From Girardinichthys multiradiatus (lineage: Eukaryota > Chordata > Actinopteri > Cyprinodontiformes > Goodeidae): a stretch of DNA of 64,000 nt. Below, one piece after another: positions 45,474 through 58,600 of the stretch. The stretch is taken from the NCBI RefSeq assembly GCF_021462225.1, contig NC_061816.1:5637854-5701853 (forward strand), written 5' to 3'. Position 1 is the stretch's first letter; every line of letters begins with the position of its first letter. A model generated the notes under the pieces. It saw only the letters and a list, made by a program, of their open reading frames with translations. It was not told where the DNA came from and did no database searches. The position numbers and the translations under genes were made by a program.

Positions 45474-46169
45474 TCATCTCTTAGATTAAGCTTTTTTATA
45501 CATTTGTCTGTTATTTTTCAGCATTTGAGCAGAATAAGACATTCTTGTGTCGCCTGACGTTTTTAACTTCAAAACACCTCGTCTTCTCCGGGGAAAAATG
45601 CCCAAAACCATCAGGAGTCAGAACCAGGAGGTCCAAACAGAGCTCTCTACTCGACAGCTGCTTTCTGAGGCCACAGGCTCTGCTCTGGATTCACTCCAGA
45701 ACTCCAACATTTGCTCGATTCTTGACCAACACCTTCAGAACTTCTCAGATTGAGTCCCTCAGACATCCGTCCTTCTGTTAGAAACTGTCCAAACATCAGA
45801 TTGATGAAAGTGGGATGTCCAGCACTGTCAGAAGCTCTGGTTCTGATCAAACTTCATTTTTGGTGCCAAGTCATGAAATACATAGAAATAAAATATATAT
45901 GCAGATAGGTTTATTTATAAAATATGATCTTCACCTGGAGACCAGAAGACATTTAAATAACACTAATTGTGTTATAGTGTTAGCCCTAAAATGAACAACC
46001 TCTCATTAGATTTCTAATTTTTAATCCATTTGCATCAACAAGGATATAAAATACATTTTAAAAAGTCCAGGAAGCCAGAAAGTTTAGAAGCCGTTATTTC
46101 CTGAATTTAATTTAAAATGAATAATAATAATAATGATGAGATGACAGACTCGCAGCTCGTTTTTAGTGT

Positions 46170-46175
46170 TTTATT
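46170..46175 (-). terminator. gls: gls poly(A) signal
   Basis: TTTATT on the plus strand is AATAAA for the minus-strand gls gene, about 1.44 kb after its stop codon (47612). It is the first clear AATAAA I found downstream. The transcript would end near 46150, leaving about 1.2 kb to the stat1 end. Confidence 0.5.
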
Positions 46176-46592
46176 AGATTTTTTTTTTCAGTGTGCATAA
46201 ATATCTGAGGTGTGGCGCAGCGGCATAAATACACATGAAGAAGAACCAGAACAAACACGTTACATTCAGGAAGCTGCACCCACACAAACACACGTCACAT
46301 GATTCAAAGAGCTGCAGCGAGGGTCACTGTGCAGCTTTGTGCTTCTTTAATCACAAATAACCCATGAAGAGACCGGTTCTGACCCAAAGACAGGAATGCT
46401 CCGAAGGGTTTTCTGCTGGTTTTGGGGGAAAAAAAAAAAGTTGATTGTTTCAAACTTTTAACGCAAAATAAACACAGAAACAGAACCGGACCTCTGCAGA
46501 ACTCTTCCAGTATGACCGAGGTTAAAAACAATCTGCATCGTAAAGCTTCTCAGCGTCCTGAGTGGAACAAACCACCAGGGTTTACCTCCCTC

Positions 46593-46594
<2 letters not shown>

Positions 46595-46627
<33 letters not shown>
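46595..46627. repeat. (CA)n microsatellite in the gls 3' UTR
   Basis: About 16 uninterrupted CA units. On the gls transcript it reads as (UG)n, a motif bound by TDP-43 and CELF-type proteins in general. Confidence 0.9.
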
Positions 46628-46628
<1 letters not shown>

Positions 46629-47611
46629 TTAAAGTGTTTCACACGGAGCATGCTCTCAGCAGGGAGAATATTCCAGATTTGTTGCTGGATCTTTGACCAG
46701 AACAGAAAATGGAATAAGAGGGCGGTTCATTATTCAGGATGATGGATGTTTGGGTCTGGTTCTGGTCTCAACTCCAACTGAGCAAAGAACCGCTTCATCA
46801 AGAGTTAGAAGCTGGTGTGTAGAAGTCCTGCCAGAATCAGCAGGTCCAACTCCAGCAAGTCCAGGACTAGGAGTTCAAACACTTGACTAGAGATAAATCA
46901 CCAGGACCGCTGATGTGGTGTAGAAATGGGCTGGAAACCCCCAGCTGGTTCTATTACTGGTTCTGGTGTATGTCAGGACCATGACCGTTTTTGCTAAATA
47001 TTCATCCCTTCTGCTTGCAGCTCAGTCATTCTAACATAAAGCAGAAGCGGGTCCATGCAGCCTGGCAGTGGCACGTCTGATATGTCCAAACCCCCTCTAG
47101 CTAACTTTAGCTGCTTCCTTCGTGTTCCAAAAACAGGAAATAAATAAAAATAGGAAGGTGGAAATAATTCAAGTTAAGCTTTCCAGGAAAGATAAAAACA
47201 ACCAAAAGCTTTGGGCTGAAGATTCAATACTGACAACGTTTAAGATTTCTGTAAAATCACAAACAGCTACACCTGAACATATTTACACTGATTATATGAA
47301 ACACACACACCTCCTATATACAGGAAGAAATACACACACCCAGGGTCAGGGATGCATCCCAACTCTGAAGATGATCAACTGAGGAACGATTAAAATCCTG
47401 CTGCTTCCTGTTTTCAAAATAAAAGCAACTTGAGCCTCCTTGTTTCATTCGAGCTTCAACGCAGAGGAGGGAATGAAAACAAAGATTTCTTCACTCAGAG
47501 AACAGATAAAATACATGATGAGGAGCTTTTATACTGAAGGAACCTTTAAGATGTTGGGGTTGTTGAGTGTGGGGTTATTATGCAGGACCAGTCAGCTACA
47601 GACCGCCTCCA

Positions 47612-49630
47612 TCACAGCAACCCGTCCAGGTTCTTCTCGGCGCTCTGCTTCTCGGCCTCGCTGTCCTGAGGGCTGTACTGGTTGTGGTAATCTCTGAGGA
47701 TGGTCACCACGTCGTGGTGGCCGAAGTGCACGGCCTCGTCCATCGGCGTGTTTCCCCACCTGCAGGGAAATCACACAGGAAGGTGGTTATTGCTTCACCT
47801 GTCGCTGGTTTGGGTGTTCAGCTTTAAAATCTCAACCACATAAAACGATTTATTTCAAAACTGCCATCTGGACCTCCTACGGTCCAGAACCTCTAGAGAC
47901 TGGTGATCTCAAAGAACAAGGGTGATGTGTTTTTGTTCTTTACTCTGATGCCAGTTTGCCACAAGCCATGAGGGGACACAGCAAACATGTGGATGAAGGT
48001 GCTCTGCTTTCTGATCTAGACTCAAAAAGAAAAGCTAACTCCCTGAACACACCATCCACCCATGGTGGAACATGGAGGTGGCACCATCATGCTGTGGGAA
48101 AGCTGATCAGCGTTGATGGGAAGATGGATGGAGCTAAATCCTGGACATTCCAGGAAGAAAACCTGTTAGTGGCTGCAGAAGACCTGAGACTGGGGTGGAG
48201 GTTCACCTTCCAGCAGGACAACCGCCCTAAACATCCAACCAGAGATGCAATAGAACGATTTAGATCAAAGCATAGTCATGTGTTCGAATGGCCTAGTCAA
48301 AGTCAAGACCTAAATACAAACTGGTGGCAAGACTTAAACACTGACATTCACAGATGTTCTCCATCCAATCTCACTGAGCTTCAGATATTTTGAAAAGAAA
48401 GAGGGACGTCTGTAGACGTTTAAAGCTGGTAGAGACTCCAAAGACCTGTAGCTGTTGGTTTATCACATCAAATGATCAAAGAAATAATTAAACTTTAAGG
48501 TTAAAACGCTACAAAATGTGAAAATGTTCAAGAGGCACAAATGTCAGCGTTCCTACGTCTTGTTCTTGTAAAAATTCCAGATTTCTCGGTTCCTCACTTC
48601 CAACTGAAAACTGAAGTTTACTGAAAATTCATTGAAGATATTTCTACAGTGGGCAGGTTTATATATGGAAGAGGAGGAAGGGAGGAAGGATAGATGGAAT
48701 AAAAAAAAGATGGATGGAATAAAGGAAGGAAGGAAGGAATAGAGGATGTAAAAAGAAAGGAAGGAAACAGGGCAGACACAAGGGAGGAAGGAAGGAAACA
48801 AGCAAACAAAACAAAGAATGAATGAATGAATAAATAAATGACAATATAAGGAGGCAGGAAGGACAAAAAGAAAAAAAGACAAGGATGGAAAGGAAGGTAG
48901 GATAAGGGACAAAGCAATGACATGAGGAAGGCGAAGAAGAAAGGAAGACATGCCAAGAAAAATGAAGGAAGGATTCAGGGATGGATGAAAGGAAGGAAGG
49001 GCAGACAGACACAAGGAAGTACAGAAAGAAAGAAGGAAATGAGGGCACATTGAAGAAGAAAGGATGAAGGACGTAAGGGGACAGGGTAGAAATAGAGAAG
49101 TAGGAAAGATGCAGGTGTAGATAAAAAGGACAGAATAAAGTAAGGAGATAAGGAAGGCATGACATGGAAAAAAGAAGAAAAAACACAAAGTCTGGAAAAA
49201 TTAACTTTTTTTTCATGGTTTTATTTTCTTATTAATGACCTTAATAAGTATTAAGTAAATATTCTGGGTCTGACCTAAAAAATACTGAAATCAGATTCTA
49301 GACTTCTCCAGACTGTTCTGAAGGCCCTGTAGATGTGAAGAGATGTTCTGTACCTGTCTTTGGGAACCGGGTTGACCTTGCAGGCCTCCAGCAGGAAGCG
49401 AACCACCTCCGCGTGACCTGAAACACACCAACAGGACATAAGCTTCCAGAACATCCACACCACCCGGTTCTGCTTCCTGACTGGGTTTCACCTTCAGCAG
49501 CAGCCACGTGCAGCGCGGTCCTGGAGTCGTAGTCCCTCTGCTCCATGTCCATGGAGGACAGAGCGAACCTGCGCAGGGCGGAGACGTCTCCGGTGTAGGC
49601 AGCAAACAGCAGGTTGATCACAGACTTCAC
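47612..49630 (-). CDS. gls: gls ankyrin repeats and KGA-type C-terminus
   Basis: Three exons: [20 protein letters not shown] and [20 protein letters not shown] are ankyrin repeats, followed by [20 protein letters not shown]. The tail ends with [15 protein letters not shown], then a Ser/Gln/Glu-rich stretch and KNLDGLL-stop. The conserved last residues show this is the KGA end. The intron before 49630 is only 282 bp (49631-49912), and I see no exon for the alternative GAC end in it. Confidence 0.95.
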
Positions 49631-52600
49631 CTGGACACCAGCAGCAGCAGGAGGAGGAGGAAGAGGAGAGAAACCTTCATCCAGCTGCTTCATGTCTAGC
49701 TTCACCACCTTTATTTCCCCTTAAAGGCCTGATATTTAAATACTGAACTCTGATTGGATATTTTTTACATAAATGAGACATTTGCAGATGCACTGAATGA
49801 CCTGCCAGCAGGTGGTGCTGTCTAGAACACATAGACACCATCAGAATATTTGAGGCTGAACTCTTGGTAATAACAGCAGAAGAAATGAGACGATGTGAAG
49901 CAGCAGACCCACCCTCTGGTCTCCACCTTCCCTGCGAGGGTCCAGCTTCTTGGCAAAGTGCCTCAGGTTGTCGTAGTTGTGAAAGTTACAGAGAGAAACG
50001 AGGTCCTGCAGGAAGAGAAGCGGCTCAGATTCAGGTCTTTCTGGATCCAACAGGTTCTGGTGATTTTTCTAAACTTCCTAACATCAGAGGATAAATGCAA
50101 AGCATGGCAGAAGATAGGTGGTACCGTGCAGAACTGGATTCCTCTCACGCTGTTTCCCAGCTTGTCCAGTGGAGGAGACCAGCACATGATGCCCATCACA
50201 TTGGGAACGACCAGCAGAATCCCACCGGCGACACCAGATTTAGCCGGCAGCCCCACCTGGATTAGAGCGATAACAAAGCGTGACTCTGCCGTCTCTCGTC
50301 TCCATGGAAACCAGTTAAATCCCAGCGATTTACACCATAAAGCTTTGTATTGGATCTGTTTGAAGGGACCAGAGGGAGATACTGACGTGGAAGGCGAACT
50401 GCCCGGAGAAGTCGTACATGCCGCAGGAGTGCATCAGACTCAGCGTGTTCCGGACCGCCTCGGGGTTCAGCACGCGCTCGCCTGTGATTGGACAGAAGCC
50501 GCCGTTGGCCAGCGTTGCCGCCATGACGCTGGCGCTCTCGCAGGTCACCTCGATGGAGCAGAGCTGCAGGAGAGGAGCACATTCAGTAGTTCAGACACAG
50601 AAACCCACTGTTGTTCTGACACTCATCAAGCACAGGCAGAACCTGGGACTGACCTGGAAGTAGAAGTCCAGGATGGAGGTCATGTCGGTCCCTTCGGGGA
50701 AACACTGCGAGGAAAAAAACCTGATCAGGAACTAGAAATGCAAACAACCTCCCTGCAGAGCTTAAGGGCTGGAAGGAGGAAACATCCTCACCTTCTTCTC
50801 CTTCAGATAGTAGCCGATGGCAAAGTTCCTGTCTCCAGACTCGCGCTCCGACTGGAAACTGGGACACAAACAGAAACCCAAACGGATCTGTTAAATCTGG
50901 ACCGCCTGCAGTAAACTGGTTTTCTTTCAGCTCGCTGATCCGAGATCAGTGAGTTTCTGGTGTGTTGATGAACTCACGTGGCGTTGCTGAAGCCAACGTA
51001 CTCGTTTCCTGCCAGTTTATTCATGAAGTTCATCACCTGCAGAGAGGGAGTCCCGCTTAAAGCTCCGGCAAAACATCACATTACTCACGAGTCCTTCACA
51101 AGGTCTACCGATCTGTGGTCACCTAGGAGCTTCTGCACATTTCATCTCAAAATGTCAGATTCGCTACAGAGTTCTCTGTAGCTTTATGCAATTTTTGAAG
51201 CATGAACACAGAAGTTCACCTCGATATGGGAAGATGGGACAACCAGAGACTAATGGATGGATGGATGGAGGAGACGATAGAAGGGATAAAAGAAGGATGG
51301 ATGGAGGGAGGAAGGAAAGATTGAGGAAGGGAGGGAGGACGGACGGACAGAAGGAAGGAAGGAATGAAAGACAGACGGAAGAAACAATGAAGGGAGAAAG
51401 GAAGGAAGAATGGATGGATGGAGGGACGGAGAGAGGGGGGGACGGAGGGAGGAAGCATCGATGGAGGGAGGATGGACAAACGGACGAACGGAAGAGAGGA
51501 CAGATGGAGGGAAGGACAGGAGGAAGGATCAAGGGAGGGAAGATGGAAGGAAGGAAGGACAGACAGAAGGATAAATGGAGGGAGGACGGAAGGTAGGAAG
51601 GATCGATTGAGGGAGGATGTATGGCAGGAGAGTAAAGGCACTATTTCCATTCCCTGTCTTCTTTTTCAGACTGCATAGGGCCCTGGCACTTTGAGCCAAA
51701 ATGGCGGCCTCCTTCATTTATCTAAATAATCAGAACACACTCAGCAGGATCATTTTCCTTCATACTCACATAATCAAACTTCTCAGCGTTGCTGGCTCCT
51801 TGCTGAAACACAAACGATCAGGTTAAACCCAGCAAGAAATCATCAGACAGACACACGAAGAGCTGGTTCTCTATGTTAGACAGAAATCAGCTGAAATCAC
51901 TACAGGTGTGTGGGGTCAGAGGTCATTCAGTCCAATCAGGTCAGATTAGAGGGGAGTTTCAGAGAAGTTAAAACTGCCGTTAGCTTTACTGCTGCTCTGT
52001 CTCCATGGTTACTATCTTAAGCCGTGATTAGCCAAACAGTCAATGAGTCAGTGATGAAAACAGTGCAGCCGATTATCACTAATCCAGACTGAAGAGAAAA
52101 AAAGTTACCAACGCCATCCATCTGCTGCATGGGAAACTATCTCCTAAAGGTCCTGCAGCTGGAACATGGGAACAAACACAGAGAAGCAGAGAGTCCTGAG
52201 CCTTCAACAGGTCCAGCAAATACAGCCCGTCAGAGTAGAAGCCACTTAAGGTCCAAATGTTCAGAAAAATGCAGGAAAGTTACATTTCAGTTTGGGTTTT
52301 CTTCATCTGTAGCCATACAGAAACACTGTTCCAGCACAAACATCTGCTCATAGGTTTCTACAGTCGTGGTTGGAAGCCCCCATCTGAAAAACACCCATCT
52401 AGTTAAACTGACTGCATCTAATCATCAAATCACATCTGGCGGCATCAACTCTGTTGCCACCGGTGCAGAGCTTGCTCAACAGTAGCAGCAAGAAGCCACT
52501 TTGCCAGATGTTCTGTTCTCTGGTGAACCGTTCTCATGGACGTATCCAACAGCAGGTGGAAGGTCCTTCATTAAATGAGATTCTGTAATGAAGCTGCTCT

Positions 52601-55600
52601 CTGGGATCCTCCTTGTCCTCATGAGGAGGTGCGTTTTTAAATATGACTGTTAGGATCAGCAGGTGGCGCTCTTGTGTTTCCAAGTGGGCACAGAGAACAA
52701 CTCCCAGAGTGAGAATGAAGGTCAGAGGAGAAAAGGAAATGAAACCTTCAGGTAACAGAACCTGTATCCATGATTAAAGCTCCATTTAATGTGCTAGAGC
52801 TTCATCTCTCCTTGCTGTGTGTGTGAGTGTGTGTGTTATAACGGTGCTGCTGCTTTCAGACTAATCCCCTTTTAGCATGATTCTCTATAACCATAATCTG
52901 CCTGTAAACAGTAATCTGCGGAAGCACACTCTGTGGATCATTCCCATTTTGTTCCAGAAGAGGTCCGGGGTCGGACCAGGCTGCGTTGTCCAGCTGCAGA
53001 CACATGCTCAGCCAGATGTTGGAGGAAAACAGTGGAGCTTACCTTGATGAGGGAGGTGCAGACGATGGCTCCAGCATTAACCATAGGGTTGTGGGGTTTA
53101 TCTGCAAAAAGGTTCAGATCGGGTCAGACAGCGTTGGGGAACATTTCTGTGCCGGAGGTGAAAACCCGGCTGTATAATGTGCTGAGTGAACATCAGCATA
53201 ATGAGGAAGGTAAAACTGCTTCCTCTGTCTCTAAACCTTCACAAACAGAACAAGACAAAGCCTAAAAGAAGATGTGGTGGGAGATCTGCTGACAGCAACG
53301 ACTCAGACACGTGAGCTGGATTTCTGTCAGAGCTTTAAACATCTGGTGAAACTGCAATATGTTTAAATCCAGGAACCACCGAGGTTGATGGAACACTACA
53401 GACCAGAGATGGCGACTCAAGTTTGAGACTCCGACTTCAGTCGCACTTAAATCGCAAAATTAAAGACTTGAGACTTGACTTGGACTCGTGGTCTGAGACT
53501 TGAGTCTTAGTACCAGTTTTTATCTCGTGATGAAGAGTGAAAAGTAGCCTGTATGTGAGCTTCAGACTGCAGCTGCTGCATGTTTTACTGTGAAAGGATG
53601 AGCTTGATTATTAGCCACTGATGATGGTGGCATATTATGGGATGCTAATGGCTAAGAACAATGTGATCATGTTCGCTGAAGCTTCATAATATAATGACCA
53701 TGTCTCTAACTGAACGCTGTATTAAAGCCGTTAGCACGTTTTTGGCTGGTCAATTAAATGTTAAATGATTAAATACAACAGTTTACAAAAATCACAAGAT
53801 TGAATGATATTTGTTAAATGTTGATGTAATAATTTAGGCCTGAGGATAAAACGTCCAGGTGTGGATTCCTAACCTGCAGCGACGCCGGGCTAGAGATGAC
53901 CTGGATGTTGGGAACGTGATGAGAAAATGTGTGCGCGACATGATCTGTGAACATCTCTGACATAGACTGAGGGAGCACCGACCAAAGAGAAAGCTCCGCT
54001 TCAATATCAAAACCTTCAAGCTTACAGCGAGCCTACCAAAATTACTCCAGGAGGTCAAAGAAGAACCCAAAACATCCAAAGCTGTGGAGGCCTCACTCGC
54101 CTCAGTTAAGGTCAGACTTCATGATTCAACAATAAAAGACTGGGTACAAATGGTTCCACGGCCAGAACCACTGCTGACCCAGAAGAAAACAAAGGCCCAT
54201 CTCACATTTATCCAAAACATCTTGATGACTGTTTAAGACCTTTGGGAAAATATTCTATGTACCTAACAGGACAGTAGTGGGGACCAATTGGAAGGTGTAA
54301 AACATGGTGGTGGAAGTGTGATGGTCTGGGGTGGATTTGCTGCTTCAGACCCCAGATTCCAATAATTGATGGAACCATGAATCCTGGAGGAGAATGTCTG
54401 GACAGTAGTTTGAAGCTTAAAGCTCAGAGCTCGCTAGGGTTAAAGCACAGTAGCAGGTCTATCTCTCTGTAGGGGCCTAGTCAAAGCTCAGAAATGTAAT
54501 TGGGATGCTGTGGTGTGAACTTGGACAGGCTGTTTTAAGCTGGAAAATTCTTAAACCAGTTCTGCCATGAAGAGCAGACCAGAATTCCTCCACAATGAAG
54601 TTTAAAGACCCATTGACAGTTATAAACACTTAGGGGGGCACTTACTTTTTCACCTAGGGCCAGGTTGGTTTGGATATTTTCTTCTATTAATATATGAAGT
54701 TATCATTGAAAACTGTATTTTGTATTTATTCAGGTTATCTTTGTCTCTAAAATTTGTTTGATGATCAGAAACATTTGAGGGTGAAATCTGCAAAGAGGGA
54801 AATACTTTTCCTCCGCCTGTCTGTATAATGTTGACAGGTTCTTGTTTTTTAAATAACTGTAGTCATTCTTTGCGATAGTTTCCCCCTGGAAAAAAGAAGA
54901 CCTTCTCAAACAATCATTAAAAAAGCCAAATGAAAGGCGTTCGTGTCCAGTGTGGGAGGACGGGGAGGTCTCTCCTTTAAGAGAACAAAGAAAGGATTCA
55001 GGCAGAGCAGTAACCCGTGTTTTTATCCAGCCTCCTATTACCACTGTGTCACAGCTGCAGGGTACCAGAGCTGAGACATGGATCCTCTAAGAGACCGTAT
55101 GTGAACCAGCTTCTTGGGTCAGTGATAGGACACACACTGCCATATGAAACAGTAGACGCGCGTGTCTCCTCACCGTCGTCGTTCAGGAACAGCTTGTTGA
55201 ACCTCAGGCCGCTGGGCTCTTTGCCAATGAAGCGGTGCACGTACTCGGTGCCGTGGTTGTGGACGGCGATGGCGTATTTAAGCGGCTTCACACATGACTG
55301 CAGACAGAAGGGAACCTTGGTGTCTCCTGCTGTGTGCCTGAGAAGAGGAGGGTTCAACGGGTCAAATGTTTATAAAATACTGATGAATAAAGTTTCCGTA
55401 TTTATCGGCGTCCTAATAAAAATCTGCTGCATCACAGCTGAGATGCTACCAGGTGATGCGCTGCTGCACCTTACATAAACAACTAAAAACCTGCATGGTA
55501 CCGTTGTCCGTCGACAGTGCACAGAGCGACGCCCCAAAGGTCGGGACTGAAGCGAGCCAGCTGAGGAATGTAGTCCGCCACCTGGAGGAAGAAATCAAAA

Positions 55601-58600
55601 TAGCGAGTTTTAGCAGAAGTTGTTCATGGATCGGATAGCCGGTAGGAACGTGCACAAGTAAATCAGCAGCAGCTGTGCGGTGCTCCCCGTTGCTGTACCT
55701 GCCCTCCGGACAGGGTTTTGCCGTTGTCATAGAGCTCATCGATGTGCGCGCAGAACGACTGGAAGTCTGGAATGACGAACTTCTTCCTGAAGGCCTGGGT
55801 GAGCAGGACGATGTTGCTCTGGACACATCTGAGACAGAAAAACCACAAAACACTCAGTGGCAGTTAATCAGCAGCCAGACCATTGAGGCGACAGTGGTTG
55901 TTAGTGAGCTTCTAGTTTATAATGAGTTGCTTTTATTTTTTTGTTGTCTTCAGTCAGTTAAAATGGGCTGATGTCTGAGGATCACATCAATAAATCAGTC
56001 ATCGTTCTCCAAAATGTCCGTCCTGCATGTTACTGAGGATAATTATCTGCAGCAATAGCCTTTTTCCTCAGTGTCTGAGCCAAATGAATGAGGGATTGTA
56101 TATCAGTGTTTTACCTTCCCTTTTAACCCCTGCATGTGTAACATTAGCTTGACGTGCCTTTTTGGGGCCAAACAACATTTAGCTGTGAGGAAACCAACAG
56201 TAGACCAACTCAGAGTGTGACTGGTGTGACAGACGGTGTGCTTAAAGTAAAAGCTGCATTTAGGCTGAAAATTATTCGCACCACTGGCAGATTTAGGTTT
56301 GAAATAATCTTTTAATTCTACTAAAAGTCTGGATTAGTACTTTCAGTCTAAGGTTCAAGTCTTGAACCGTCTTGAATCTGTGTTAGGAGCTAAAGATTAG
56401 GGTGATGAAAAGAAGGCCTTCCACCAAATACTTGGACCTCATCATACCAGTGGAGACATAGAAACAGCTGCTCAGCAGTTAAAAGAAGGGCTTGATTTCT
56501 GAAATGTCAATTAACATTTTCCATTGATTATAGAGAATGGTATGAATAATTATCAACATGCCATTTTTCAGAGAAACTTAAAAAAAACAGATAATTTGTT
56601 TTTCAATGAAAGTAATATTAAAATCTTCATCTGCCAGGAGTAGAATAGCGGCCAACCAGAGAAACAATGCCGGTCAGAACCAGAGCAGAAACAAAAACGG
56701 CTGCCTGGGATCCTTTTTCCCCCTAAAATTACAAGTAAACAAATAAATCTAGAACAGTTATGCAGGAGACCCAAATCCCACACATATCTTCTGTCGGACA
56801 AACCTATGTAAATCATTGGAATATGACCAACATGTCATGAGTCATTCTGGACATATACATGAGGAACAGGACTTAAAGTGACAAAAAAAAAAAAAAAACC
56901 TCCGAGCCGCGGTGAAGAAAAATGGCTTAAAATAGATCAAGAAAAAACAAAACCGAAGACTGAGATACAAAATTAGGCTGAAGCTGAAACAATTTGAAAG
57001 AGACTGGGAGACATTGTTCAAATACGAGCAACATGCAGAGCGGGAATCTGTTCTAACGGGAACATCATCTGATGTTTGGTCTGACATCATCAAAAGCTTT
57101 TTAATTTCTGGGTAGAGTGCTGGTCTGTTACGTCTCTCCATGTGTAATCTCTGATTACTAACATTTTGAAGAGGAAAAGTTGCTAAAATGTTTATATTAG
57201 TGCCCACACATGCACTCTGGATGGGTGATTAAGTTACCCTAACCCACCTGGGCGTCAGACAATTATTCATTTGTTAATTAATTATTGATGAAACTTTGTT
57301 TGATCAGGTTCTTCATAAAGAAGCTCTCCACAGAGCCCACAGACCTACCAGAATATTTCATTTTACGGTGCTTCTACAACAATAAAGACAAACTAAATCA
57401 GTAAAGGTGTTGCGCTCCCTGCATGCTGATTGTTTCTGAACGTCAGGGTCAGCTTCGGTCCGATGACCCGGCAGTGAGAATCAGTGACGGTGACGTTTCC
57501 CTGCAGCCACTGCAGCTTCTAGATATGATGTTCCATGTAGCTTAGAGCGACACGTTTCCAACACTCAGTCATTATGGGTGTGATTTGTTGCTGCGTTCTC
57601 CACCAAACGCTGGCAGCTCCACATTCCTGCCTGACCCTTTTCATTCGGGTGATTAGGGTTCCCGATCCAGCATTAATCACACAGCTTGACGTGGAAGCTG
57701 CGCCTCTCCTGTAGCACAGAGATTTGGCTGTTCTAATCCCTGCGGAAACAAACTCTCCCCCCACTCACCACCAGCTCACGTGCTCCTCTCTGAGAAGCTG
57801 AGCTCTATAAATAAGCCGCTGGAGCAGGAAGTGATGGATGTTGGCCAGGAGCAGCTCTAGGGTCTCCTCCCTGGCGAGCCATCATATGCCCCGACTCACC
57901 ATGCTGCCGCCTCCCCAGCTGTCTCTTTCTCCTGAAGGAGGAGGGCGTCCTGGTGTCTAAATCTTTACGCAGCTCTGTAGCATCTCCTCCTGCTTGCAGC
58001 ATTTTCTTTATTGGACCCTGATCTTCTTGTTCTTTTCTGAATGGAGCTGGAAGAAAACATCCAGATTCTACAGCTGGCGTGCAAACGGAGCAGTCCTGAA
58101 TAATTAACCCGACAGAGTGACCTTGTTCAGCTGCAGGGACGAGCAGACTACTCTGGGCTGCATTTAATATTTCTGGAGGGACGAGGGTAAAAGATTATTG
58201 CTGACAACAAAGGGTGGAACAGAGACGTAGAGCTTTTGCTTTAAAAAAGACAAAAATAAAGGCTGGAACATGAAAGCTCTCCTTAAAGTAAACAACGCTG
58301 ACTTATAGAAATGAAATATTCCAAATAGATCAGAGCAGAAATTAGAAAAATGAATAAAGCATACTTTTTGAAGAGGTGTCGGTCCAGTGCTCCATCTGAG
58401 GTGGTCTTCAAAGTGACCTTCAGCATCTCCATGCATTCTTTGAGCCGCGGATCTCCTGTGCGAAGCCCCGTGGATTTAAGAGCCTGCAGACAGACGAGAG
58501 GAGCATCGCTGCCACATGAAATCAATAAAGCAATGAGGCTCTGATCAGGATTTTCCAGTCAGAGTTATTCCCAGCTCTCTCTTTAACGTCTCCATCTTTC

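Noticed and set aside
48553..49216. Long minus-strand frames full of Ser/Phe/Leu/Pro, looking like membrane proteins
   Set aside because: They arise from the purine/pyrimidine-biased tract, overlap in several frames and lie in a gls intron.
49895..50914. 339-codon plus-strand frame
   Set aside because: It is the opposite strand of five real gls exons and their short introns; the minus-strand translation is clearly glutaminase.
51164..51650. Long frames in both directions near 51.2-51.7 kb
   Set aside because: Low-complexity translation of a (GGAT/GGAAG)n tract in a gls intron.
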